From positions 57,822,984-57,886,983 of the forward strand of contig NC_088300.1 in NCBI RefSeq assembly GCF_032854445.1: 64,000 bases of DNA, given 5' to 3'. Positions 46,403 to 58,100 of this stretch are shown here, one piece after another; the stretch's first letter is position 1; the number at the start of each line of letters is the position of its first letter. The stretch is from Liolophura sinensis (taxonomy: Eukaryota > Mollusca > Polyplacophora > Chitonida > Chitonidae). Position numbers and translations under genes: made by a program. Under the pieces are notes generated by a model. The model had not been told where the DNA came from, made no database searches, and saw nothing but the letters and a program-made list of their open reading frames with translations.

Positions 46403-47511
46403 TAACATGAATTATACTGGGAAGAAATTCGTAAGGCTGGTTCAAAAGGATGCTGTAGCATCATAGCTCAGCAGCATACATCACCGTGTAAAAGCACTGC
46501 TCTGACAATAATTTATTTAAATGACATTATAATGTTAAAAAATCCGCTATGTCATAACATTGAGTTCTGTTTTTCATGAAAGATCTGTTGAGAGAGAAAT
46601 ATTCAAAGAAAATGACAGCTATTCAAATTTAGAGCTGCATGTTTCCAGTGGTGTGAGTTTTTATTGATGCATCCATGTGCTGTAATATTATCCATATAGT
46701 GGCCTCTGGTTGTAGCCATATGTATCTAAAGCCTGGAGGAATAGGCTCTTGATAGTTCAACCTGTTCCACTTGTGTTTGATCTTTCATCAGTTTTGCTGC
46801 ATTGATTCTAGTGCGTTAATGCACAAGATAAAACAGATTTTTGAATTAGTTAAAATTAATAGGGTTAGAGCACATACATGTGGATATATAGACTATTGTG
46901 CAGCCACACTTACATGTATGTAAATTAATTTTATTGTGACTTAAATCAAATGGTGTTAGCGTCATTTAACTGATTGCCACACATTAGCAAACATCCATGT
47001 ACGGTATGAATTGAACCCTGCGTGTACAAGCATAACCAGAACTTGTGTATCGTCACTCATACAAAGAACTAGTCTTACAAACAAAATGAATTTAGTAAAT
47101 GGCAATTTCTTTTCTTGAATTTGCATCACATGAGTGATACTTAGTTATGCGCATCATTCATTATGGACAAGAGGTGCGAATCATGTGTCACTGAAATACG
47201 TTATTGGGTTAATATTTAAGTTGTATAGTTTGCAGTGTGTTGGTTTACTTTAATTTTGAGGTTTTGTTTTTGGTTATACTGATCATTTAATCAGTTATTT
47301 TTTTTCAAGCCACCTTATTATGTATTACCATGTGGTTTCGATAAGGTGAATCCTTACCTTACTTCTACAGAGTGACCGATGAATATAAGCACGATTGCTC
47401 ACCTGAGGTCGTATTCTCGCCAAAGGGACTAATCTCACGATACTGTGACAGATCTATGGTCTAATTGTCCAGTGGTGATGTATGATTGTGATTTGGTCAT
47501 CTTTCATACTC

Positions 47512-47779
47512 AGGGGCCTCCGTGGCTCAGTCGGTTAGTGCGCTAGCACAGCGTAATGACCCAAGAGTCTCTCACCAATGTGGTCACTGTGAGTTCAAGT
47601 CCAGCTCATGCGGGCTTCCTCTCCGGCCGTATGTGGGAAGGTCTGCCAGCAACCTGCGGATGGTCGTGGGTTTCCCCCGGGCTCTTCCCGGTTTCCTCCC
47701 ACCATAATGCTGGCCGCAGTTGTGTAAGTGAAATATTCTTGAGTACAGCGTAAAACACCAATCAATCAAATCAAATCAA
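47512..47779 (+). repeat. SINE family A, full length with perfect 13-bp TSD
   Basis: The reference copy for the family. A box tggctcagtcgg (47523-47534), B box gttcaagtcc (47593-47602), body with ggatggtcgtgggtttcccc, 3' end gaaatattcttgagtacagc plus aaacaccaatcaa and a (TCAAA)n tail. It is flanked by atctttcatactc at 47499-47511 and 47780-47792. The perfect TSD suggests a comparatively recent insertion. Confidence 0.95.
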
Positions 47780-48699
47780 ATCTTTCATACTCTGTGCAGG
47801 TGGCCGAAAAATATGTTAATCTAGAGAGGATGTGACCATCAGTTCTCTTGTAAATGACCAAAAATTGTGGTATGCATGTATGTACTTGATCGATATGTGT
47901 TGATAGTCAACAAGACGTTCTTGCAGAAAGTAACTGTTTTCAAAAATGTTCTGCATTGAATTGTAGTGCACATGTATTTCCTTGTGAACGTTTATATTTG
48001 TCACCTGCCTGCTGTACTTGTGTGAAAACAGTGCCACCATTTATTGATATGCAGTGGAACAAGTACAGTAGGTATTTTCTCTCAAATGCACAGTCGGACA
48101 TACCAGAGAATTACCTGAGCTTGATATCAGGTGATAATACCGCATATCACCTTTCAAGTGTTAAGGGAATTTTTTGTTATGGTTGTCTGGAGGCCTTATA
48201 AAAGAGTTTGGTTTAGCAAAGCACAGGTAGCGTAACATATATTTCGTTGCCACAGCAGCCAGTACTGTTGATATTACACCGTTAAGGTACACTTTGTGAA
48301 AGGGGTTCCAGGAAGTGTATTATGTGTCACTGATACTAGGTCATTTTCATGAAAGTTTTCATTACATGGCTTTTCATGTTTCACGTTAATTTGATACCTT
48401 GACGGAATTTACTCGTACATAACCCATTCAGCAAGCAAGGCTTTCTGCATGAACACCCCTGTCCATTTGCTGTTGTTCCCCACCACAAATGTATGCAGTT
48501 CTCTGGCATTCTTTGATTGGGAACTCAACCTGCGGAATGTTGTGGGTTTCAAATAAATAAGTATTCTACTATTGGCAAGCATGGAAATGCTCTTCATGTG
48601 TCCCTCTTTCTGTCTTTCTGGTTGTCCTTGCCAGCCAGATGTCTTGAATAGTTTTCAACACACCAAATTCATAAGCAGTTTCTTGAGGTCATTTGCAGA

Positions 48700-48900
48700 C
48701 TGAGATTGATTTTGTCAGTTTTTGGTACTTAGTCTATTATGGTGGCAGTTGGCCATCTTGGATTTCCTGGCCATCACATCATTATCTCTCAGAAATTTGC
48801 ACACTCTGATAGTGCCAATTTGTCTCAATAGCACGGACCTGGTTGGCTTTTGAGCTTGATCATGTAGAGAATGACAAATTGCTCTGTTCATTAACTTTAT
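48700..48900 (+). repeat. Dispersed repeat shared with 62720-62880
   Basis: Shared text: gttggccatcttggatttcc / gttggccgtcttggattccc, 'agtgccaatttgtct' / 'agtgacaatttgtct', 'acggacct' / 'agggacct', and 'gagctt'. About 75-80 percent identity over roughly 150 bp. Confidence 0.55.
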
Positions 48901-50041
48901 ACCAGGAATGCATGGCAAGGTGGACCCTCAGGCAAGTATATTCTGCGAAGTGGGGCAAGTGAGTACCACTTATTGGGTGGAATAAAAAAAAAAATGACCA
49001 TTTTCATTGACAGAGCTGTTGGCTACATGTACTGTATATGACAATTGGCCGTTCAGCAGTGGATAGTTAACCACAGCCACAGACTCTCTGACCAATTCCA
49101 CAAGATAATTTTTAGGTTTTTCTCTGGGCTATTTCTCAAAGTTTTCTCCACACTGTCACACTCACACAGATGGGTACAATGCTATGACTGACTCACAGGA
49201 GTTTATCTCCGGATTAACAAAACAAAAATTCTTCTTATACATACTTTTCCACAAACAATCCACTTTTACAGGATGCTGTTGTTGGCTGTTGACTTAATCG
49301 TTTCTGTTTTATTCACTTTTCCTCCTTCCTGCCGGGTATTGGGAACAGCACAAGTGATACCCCACCAACTAAACAGTCAGAAAACTGACTCAGCATTTTT
49401 TGATTTCCCAACTGCATCATTTCATCTCCATTAAATCTCAACACTGTTGCACAGTAATGCTCAGGTATCATTATTCAGGTTTATTTAAGTTAGGTGTGAT
49501 ATTCTCAGCTATCTGGTTTTATCTTGAAATGAATTAATCATAATGCCATTGCCTCCCCAGCTCAACCAAATTCAGTGTGCCTAGCATTTTATTGTTCTAC
49601 ATGTGAAAGTCCACTAGGGTCTAATCTTATCTCTAAAGGGTAGTGGAGTGTCAATCTGGCCAAGGACATCCAATGACTATGGTGTGATTTTGCCACACTA
49701 AAGCATTCTCGATGTTTGATACATCATGGGTAATTGAAAGCTGTAGATTCAGTACAAGAAAAATGTCCATCAGTTATCAGCTGCATGGACCGCAAGAAAA
49801 ACAAACTTTGTATCTGCTTTGGGCAGCACAGGTTTATGACAAAGGCCAGCACTACAAACTTTTCCCCAGGTGTTTGTGAAATGAAAGAAATGGGGGCTAA
49901 TATATTATTTTTACTGTATGCAAAAGCCGCTTTCAGGTAATCGGACGCTGAAAAGAGCTGGAGTGGGAGCTGTTAAATCACAATACATGTATGTGCATGT
50001 ACATCTCTGTACTGTATATGGTAATGCAGTCATTTATACAG

Positions 50042-50196
50042 AGGATATTGCACAGTGACCGTTGAATATGATAAATATTTTTAGAGTGAGACGTGAAAAT
50101 GATAACCCACGAGATGCGAAGTGTTGAGGTGGTTGTCATTTCCACCTTTCACGAGAAAAATATTTATCATATTCAACCTTCACTATGCAATATTCT
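50042..50196. repeat. Foldback element with ~65-bp arms
   Basis: The left arm (atattgcacagtgaccgttg, aatatgataaatattttt, cgtgaaaatgataacc) is mirrored by the right arm (ggttgtcatttccacc, tttcacgagaaaaatattta, tcatattcaacc, ttcactatgcaatat). The right arm is continuous with the repeat shared with 15695-15880, so the arm may be the terminus of that family. Confidence 0.75.
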
Positions 50197-50470
50197 ATTT
50201 AGTATTTATATTTTGACAATATCACGATTTTGTGTATTTGAACAAGTTTAAGCAATATTTTTAGTTGTAGGCCGTTGCAGACTTGTGTATATAGTGTGAC
50301 GTCGCACATGATGTCTTGTATGATGTCATGACTTCATACGTGATGTGAGAAATGACTGAACTTGTATTATGATGTCATTCTGCTAAGCTCGGATGAGAAC
50401 GTCATGAAAGAAAATGTTTCTTTGTAACGTCATGGCGTTGTGGTGTTTACTAGCAAAAGTGATATCTAAC
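50150..50470 (+). repeat. Dispersed repeat shared with 15695-15880 (and ~16600-16640)
   Basis: It contains gattttgtgtatttgaacaa, gtttaagcaat and cagacttgtgtatat, then a run of ATGATGT/ACGTCA-like motifs, and 'catggcgttgtggtgttt'. The better-preserved of the two copies. Confidence 0.6.
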
Positions 50471-50853
50471 TCTAACCATTGAAGGAAATCCTGACATTTC
50501 AACTTTATATAAATAATAAATATCTGTATGTAATGCTTTGGATGCTGTAATTTATATTACAGTTCACATGCATACATCTGTGTGGCAAAAGTGGTGTATC
50601 CCATTTTCACATAGAGGGCCTCTTTTGAAAAGGAGAGTTTAATCAATTTGTTATCGGTTAAGTGAGCAGTTTCACGATTTGTTTGAACAAAATACTGAAG
50701 AAGAGTCTGGGCACAGAATACTGTCACTGAGGCTAGGGTGCCTACTAATACATTGTGTCTTGATATTGCACTTATGTGAGATGGCACCTTACATGTAAGT
50801 ACACGTACGATGGTTACATTTCGTGGACCTCATTGGTTCAAGCAGATACTATA

Positions 50854-51573
50854 GATACATGACTGAAATGGTGGGGTGTAAAACTTAACACTAATGAAAA
50901 ATATAGGAAAAGTCAGTTTGGTACATGTACATGTAGTCATTATTTTGCTGAGTCATCTGTACTGTATCATGCACTATAATTGATCTTAGCCCAAGATCAG
51001 ATACATGACTGAAATGGTGGGGTGTAAAACTTAACACTAATCAAAAATATAGGAAAAGTCAGTTTGGTACATGTACATGTAGTCATTATTTTGCTGAGTC
51101 ATCTGTACTGTATCATGCACTATAATTGATCTTAGCCCAAGATCAGATACATGACTGAAATGGTGGGGTGTAAAACTTAACACTAATCAAAAATATAGGA
51201 AAATCAGTTTGGTACATGTACATGTAGTCATTATTTTGCTGAGTCTTCTGTACTGTATCATGCACTATAATTGATCTTAGCCCAAGATCAGATACATGAC
51301 TGAAATGGTGGGGTGTAAAACTTTACACTAATCAAAAAAATGTAGAAAAAGTCAGCTTGGTACATGTACATGTAGTCATTATTTTGCTGAGTCATCTGTA
51401 CTGTATCATGCACCATAATTGATCTTAGCCCAAGATCAGATACATGACTGAAATGGTGGGGTGTAAAACTTAACACTAATCAAAAATATAGGAAAAGTCA
51501 GTTTGGTACATGTGCATGTAGTCATTATTTTGCTGAGTCATCTCTACTATATCATGCACCATAATTGATCTTG
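50854..51573. repeat. 146-bp tandem array, about 4.9 units
   Basis: Unit starts (gatacatgactgaaatggtg) at 50854, 51000, 51146, 51291 and 51439, giving periods of 146, 146, 145 and 148. Units are over 95 percent identical. Each carries the palindromic 'ggtacatgtacatgta' and ends 'gatcttagcccaagatca', itself a short palindrome. The last unit is cut off at gatcttg. Confidence 0.95.
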
Positions 51574-54104
51574 TTGGTTTCAAAGTGATGTATCCAGGTA
51601 ATCCATCGCTGTGGTTTGTAAAATGCAGCCTGCTTCTCTCCATATGTATGTGGAGTGTTAGAAGAAATTTATACATAATTCATCTCGTTTGTATCAGCCA
51701 AATTATTCACATGTATTGAATGAGTACTGCCAACATTTGACATTGTGCAGAAGAGTTACACTGCCATCCTGAAGTTGCTAGTGGCTGATGGCCGGGTCTA
51801 AGGAATTAGCGAGTAGCTTCTGCAGTGTTGCATGTGCTGTGGTAATGGTTAGGACAGGTGTGTTGGTGGGCTCTATTGATTTCCCTTTTCAACTGACAAT
51901 GTTATTTTTATTGGTATGCTCTGGTTAATACTCGTCAGGGTTTTAGTGGAGACCTTAATAAAAATAGCTCCTGACAGGTCAGTAGGACGAACACCAGCCC
52001 AACTGTCAACATTGTAGGTGGGACGGATTTCTGGTGATCAATATTAAAGCTGAAGAAAGGGGAATGAATGATGACTAAAATTGATTCAGCTTGATCCAGC
52101 AAATACATGAATTCTTCAGCAGAGCGTGTGTTGTGGCTGGCTGACGACTAGCTGGAGGTGGGTGTAGAACAGGGACGCCTGAACATGTGTGGGTGTGCAA
52201 GTACATGTTTATGTATAGAATTAAAATTATGTGGGGCTATTAATACGAAAATCTGACTTTCCTATACCAAGGCTGTTTGCAGGGCAATCAGGTTTATTGT
52301 TTATTTTGAAAGGATTTAACCTGATTAGATGTGTGATTTCATGTGCTGTATGTTGACTGTTGGCACCTATTGCAGAAGCTTGCAGTAGTGTGAGGGCTGG
52401 AGTAAATTTGATTTGTTCACAAAAACTGATGGATGTAGTACTGTGTACACAAGAGCGGGGCTCTGTGAGACACTGTGTGTGCCCTACATCAGCGTGTTTG
52501 CAGTGGCGAGTCACGAATGTTATTATGAGAATAGAAGGCAGCAAGAAGGGTATATGTGCACTTTTGTTCAGGAGACAGTACCTTTACTCAAGTTGCCTTA
52601 GCATATCTAAGGATTATGGAAATGTCTGAGTTAGTACATGGATGTGACATGATCCAGTTTTCAGAATGTTTTATTTTTTAACAAAGCTTGCATTGCTCCA
52701 TTTGCCAGTGTCATGACGTCAAACAGTTCATTGATCATCATGCTTTTGTTGTATATTTCTGGAATGTTCAGCTGTTGAAAAACTTGATACTGTTTAAAAC
52801 ATGTGACAATTCAAGCTTCATTTGTACATGTGCATCACAGATATTCTTTATATATGAGCTTATTTGAGGTTAAAGCTTTGAAAGTTTAAGAAAAAAAATG
52901 AACCGAAAAGTTCAAACATGTTGAACAATTACAGTACATAATAAAATAATCATGATAGCACGATGTTTTCTCTTGGATCTTATTACGTGAATAGCATGCC
53001 CAAGATGTACTTTGTTGGCTCATGCCTGGTTGATGTTCTGAGATAAGTATATGTACTTATTTTCTTCCGTGGAAAAAAAAAACCCTCAAAAGAGGTCTTT
53101 TACACACGACCTGTTTATTCCAGCTTGAACATTGTGGAGGTAGTGTGTGAAGTAGCAGTCTTTCTCCAGTGCCTGATAAACACTCCCATCTGGTTAGTGA
53201 TGTGTAGTGCTGTTACATAGTGTTACATTTATTGATAGCACATGTATTTAAGCTCCTGCAATCTTCCACAAGCACGTATCCTTGGAATCTGATTACCTTT
53301 GAAGTTGACCTCATGGGCAACCAGCCATTTTTTTTCCTACCACTAATGGGTCTATCCTATCAGTAGTGATCTAGATGGTACTTTTCAGCCTGTGTTTGCT
53401 ACCTACTGATATTGCAAAGCTTGATATGGGCTTCACCTAGGTGGAGGGTCATCTCTAGGATTCTGTTGCTATCCAGTTTATCCGATTGCTAAGTGATACT
53501 GCCGGATTTGCACCTGTCACCTGTGTTGGGCAGGCTGTATGCAGTAACAGTGTGATGTTCCTGGCTCCTGTTGGTTAAACTGCACCTCCTGGTGCCTGCA
53601 TATTGGACCAAGTGTGCGGGCAACCAAAAGCACGGGCTAATTGAAGCAGGGTCACAGGACTTAATTGACCTCAGCGATATATTATCACTATTACGGCTCC
53701 CAGGTGGCCCTAATTGAGTGTACAGTGGGTTGAAATGTCACTTGGTGGCCGTTTTAGTCTGGATTTCATCAGATGATGGCACACTTGAGATATTGTTTGC
53801 AAGTGTTCGGAGTATGACATATAGGGTCTACTTCAGTATCATTACAGGGATCACTTTGTATTTGTGGTGCGTATAATTGAGCAAGGTAAAAAAAAACCCC
53901 AGTCAAATGAGCAATCAAATTAGGAGGTAATTCCCCTGGGGCATTATTATGTAGATGTACGTAAGTGTCAGGGTTATGCAGGAGTCCGCAGGATTGACGG
54001 AGATCTCCCAGACTTACACACACAATGTAAAGCAGCCTTCAGCTTTCTGTTGTGTTGAGACATGGATTAAGACTCCTTTATTTGACCATCAACAGACGGG
54101 TTGA

Positions 54105-55190
54105 TGGTCATACATGTATATAGTACATTTCCATCAACAGTCATGCGTTCATTGGTATTAACAGGCATGTACATTGCTAAAAAAAAAAAAAAAACCTCCA
54201 CCCCACGTGCACACCACAACTACAGGCATGTGTAAATTGCCATCAACATGCATGTGTACATTCCCATCAACATGCATGTGTACATTCTTATCAACAAGCA
54301 TGTGTACATTCCTATCAGCAAGCATGTGTACATTTCCATCAACAAGCATGCGTATCTTCCCATCAACAAGCATGTGTACATTCCCATCAACATACTTTAT
54401 ACATTCTTATCAACAAGCATGTGTACATTCCTATCAGCAAGCATGTGTACATTTCCATCAACAAGCATGCGTATCTTCCCATCAACAAGCATGTGTACAT
54501 TCCCATCAACATGCTTTATACATTCCTATCAACATGCTTGTGTACATTCCCATCAAACAGCATGTGTACATTCCCATCAACTTGCTTGTCTACATTCTCG
54601 TCAACATGCTTGTGCGCCAACATGCTTGTGTACATTTCCATCAACATGCATGTGTACATTCCCATCAACATGCATGTGTACATTCCCACCAACAAGCATG
54701 TGTAAATTCCCATGAACATGCTTGTTAACATTCCTATGAACATGCTTGTATATATGCCCATGAACATGCTAGTGTACATTCCCTTCAACAAATGTGTACA
54801 TTCCCATCAACATGCTTGTGTACAACATGCTTTTGTATATTCCCATCAGCATGCTTGTCTACAACATGCTTGTGTACATTCCCATCAACATGCTTGTCTA
54901 CAACATGCTTGTGTACATTCCCATCAACATGCATGTGTTCATTGCCATCAACATGCTTGTGTTCATTCCCATCAACAAATATGTGTACATTCTCATTAAC
55001 ATGCATTTGTACATTTCATCAAGCATGTGTACATTGTCATAACATGCTTTTGTACATTCCCATGAACATCCTTGTGTGCATTCCCATCAACATGCTTGTG
55101 TACACTCTTATCAGCAAATATGTGTGCATTCCCATCAACATGCTTGTGTACATTCCTATCATCAGACATGTTTATATGCCCATGAACAGA
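54105..55190. repeat. 24-bp minisatellite, about 40 units
   Basis: Consensus like catgcttgtgtacattccca plus tcaa. Units vary at a few positions (catgcatg, caagcatg, acattcctatc). The 24-bp period keeps three forward frames and a reverse frame open for up to 184 codons (54174-54728). The product would be an 8-residue repeat, which I treat as an artefact. The array is interrupted at 54179-54222 by 16 A's and a cctccaccccacgtgcac block. Confidence 0.95.
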
Positions 55191-58100
55191 CTTAATTGTT
55201 ATCCTGATTGATCAAGATATCCAAAATACATGTATTTCCTATGTTCATGGTTATTTATATATTTTTATAAATTATAAAATACTATGTCTACAGATGTATG
55301 TACACTTGAGTAGTCTATTGTTGTGGGCTTGGAAAGCAGATAGTAATATTGTCATATTGAGGGTTTAATCTGGCTTCAGAAGGGCAGGCGAAGGGCACCT
55401 CATTGTTGAATATTTCGATTCTCGTACATTTTTAAGGACCTCCATTCCTACGGTTGACCTCCACCCCACGTTCACACCACAACACATACCTAGCCCGAAA
55501 ATTCAGTTTAAGGATGGCTTTTATTTACTGATATGTGGAGAACTCTGCCATCCCGGATGCCATGTGCCTCTGATCATCACATTGTATCATAGCTGCCCCA
55601 GGCCATCATTAAAAAGTTGTTTGTTGTGGGTAACAAACCCTGTTTTTTGAAGTCAGGTCAGCCGGTGTTTTTTTTTTTTTTTGAAAGTAATTCCCAGCCT
55701 GCATAATTTGAATGCTAATCGAACCAAGTTCTTTCACACTAAAGTCAAATATTCCTTCTTGATTTTGGATCCAACATTGAATTTGGGTAAATTTATGAAC
55801 TTTATACCTAAACAACAAGTTGAAAAGGCATCCATTGCTTTCGCCACTGTGGAGAAGGGATGCCAATTTGCTTTTGCCACAGAGAAATTATTATTTTTTA
55901 TTTTTTTGACGCAAAGGGCACTTCGAGGGAATGGCTGCGTCCGATAATTGGACGCTGAGTAGGGCTGGATTAGGCCCTGATATTAGCATTTGAATACAGG
56001 TTAAAATTGAAAGCATTTGGACAAATCTGCAACAAAGGTGAAATGGACTCAGGGTCAATGAAACGAATAAATAACGAAAATTAAAATTGACTCGCTTTAG
56101 AGTAAACTTGGCTTTTGCCGTCAGCCTGCTTTAGGCCTAACTTGGCTATCATTAAGTGCATGACACCCATCCATACTGTCTTCCATAGAAAACATAGTTT
56201 TTCTGTCTAAATTAAACTGAGCATGTACATGTGATCACCATCGTCAGGAAGGAACCAAAACAGTTGAGTTTACAATTCCTCATAAACATTACACAAAATC
56301 TTGAAAGCGCAAGTTTACCAGATATAGTTACGTTTACACCACGTTCATATTGCTGCTGTCCACTAGATGGTGCTGCGCTTGTTCTGATTGTGAATAGTGT
56401 CCTAGGGCAATTCTTTTAATTAGATGGAACGAAGACATGTCCCAGGCTGTAACGTAAGTTAGATTGAACTGTTTTATTTTTCCCTAGGACAATATTCATG
56501 AGTGGCATCAATTTAGAGTCTAGTCAGTAACCAGTCTAGTTGAAGAACTCGCGCTCTTCGCTGTCTTCAGTTTAGCAAGGCGAGTGCATACAGCCATTGG
56601 CTCACTGACTTGCCTGAAATGACTGCTGAAACTTACATGTGACCAAAATTTTTCTCTATGCATTGGCGATAAATTTATGAAGTATTAGGTAATTATAGAA
56701 GAAATTAACCTCTGCTTTTGTTTACTTACCTGACTACGTGAAGTGGCTTTTAGTATACCCATTCATTTGTCACATTAGATGTGAATATTTAGAGCCAAAT
56801 AGTGATGTTTAGATTCTACGTGTCATATGATAAACGTCTGTGTTCATCATAAGGTGGTTTTGCTTCAGAAACTACATGAAATTTGATCAAGGAAAGAAAC
56901 GACAGCAGAAAATCTGCAATAGCTGTGAATGTAAAATACATGCTGTAGATTGGCTGATCACATCAACTAAAGGCTGGATTTTTAACCTTGCATTTCGAGT
57001 AAATGTATCAAGACTGTGGTCATCCTCACATTTCCCCAACTATATTCAGTTCTGAAAAAAACTGTACAGCTTTGTCCATTTTCATGATATGGCTGTGTTG
57101 AAAAAACTTACTCTTTGTGAATCTTAAGAAAAGAAGATAGCTGTGTTTAGTAGTTGTGTATTATTGATGATCTATGCTCATCAAATCTGATTCCTGAGAG
57201 ACCTGACAGAAAAGACAGCCATGAGATTAATGCTGTAGCCGTGGCTCTGAAAGTGTCATGTCTTGAGTGAAATGGACTTATTGGACTTCTTTCCACGTCA
57301 TGGTTGAAGAGAAAGGTCCTTAAGCTGTGTTTTCCTGAAGCATGTATGAATAATATACATGTAGTCAACCAAATGAAGGTACATGAATGCATGTAACATG
57401 TCCAGATGTTCTTAGACAGGAAGTGGCAATTCTCACATGATTCTCTGGACAAAGAAACCTAAATATTTAATTTCACTCAACTCTGAAACCTTGCCACTGA
57501 TGCATTATGTTGATGGTTCCTGCCTTGGGAGACTACTTACATCTAGCATTCTGTCTTCAATAGATGAGTTACATGTACTTGGCTGTTGGTAAACACTTTG
57601 TTTTCTTGGTTTTTTGGCTGCGACAAGTAGCTCCAAGTCACTCAGTCTTGTTTGTCGACTTTTGACATTCTGTATGTATTTTTTAACAAGCGCCATTCAC
57701 TTTACAAATGGCCTGAGTGCAAGACAATATTTAATCTTGTGTGGCAGAATGTCACACTATCTTTTCAATAGTCTTTTGTTGTTGGCCAATTTTAAAAGGA
57801 CAGAAATGCAACTATTCATAGAATTGGATGTGCTAATTAAGGTGTCTGACAGATACATGTTCATGTATTTGTGTGGGAAAAGAAGAATGTTGAAAGGGCT
57901 GGGGATGGGGGGGGGGGGGTGGGGTCATGACGAGCAGGGTGTTGAATTGGGTGGAGTAGAAACCTAGCAAATTTACAGTTTACATGTATGTCTTCTTGCT
58001 GGTGAAAATGCCTCAATGTGTTGATGTAAGGAGGCACGATTCCAGAGTCGGGTGCCATGTTTATGCAGAATGCATTATAGTATGCGGGTGATCCGTGACA

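Noticed and set aside
47514-47605. tRNA gene at the SINE A head
   Set aside because: The same head recurs at 38890-38912 and 62365 with SINE bodies attached; it is the pol III promoter of the SINE.
54174-54728. 184-codon open frame
   Set aside because: It is the 24-bp minisatellite read in one of several open frames; repeat period, not selection, keeps it open.
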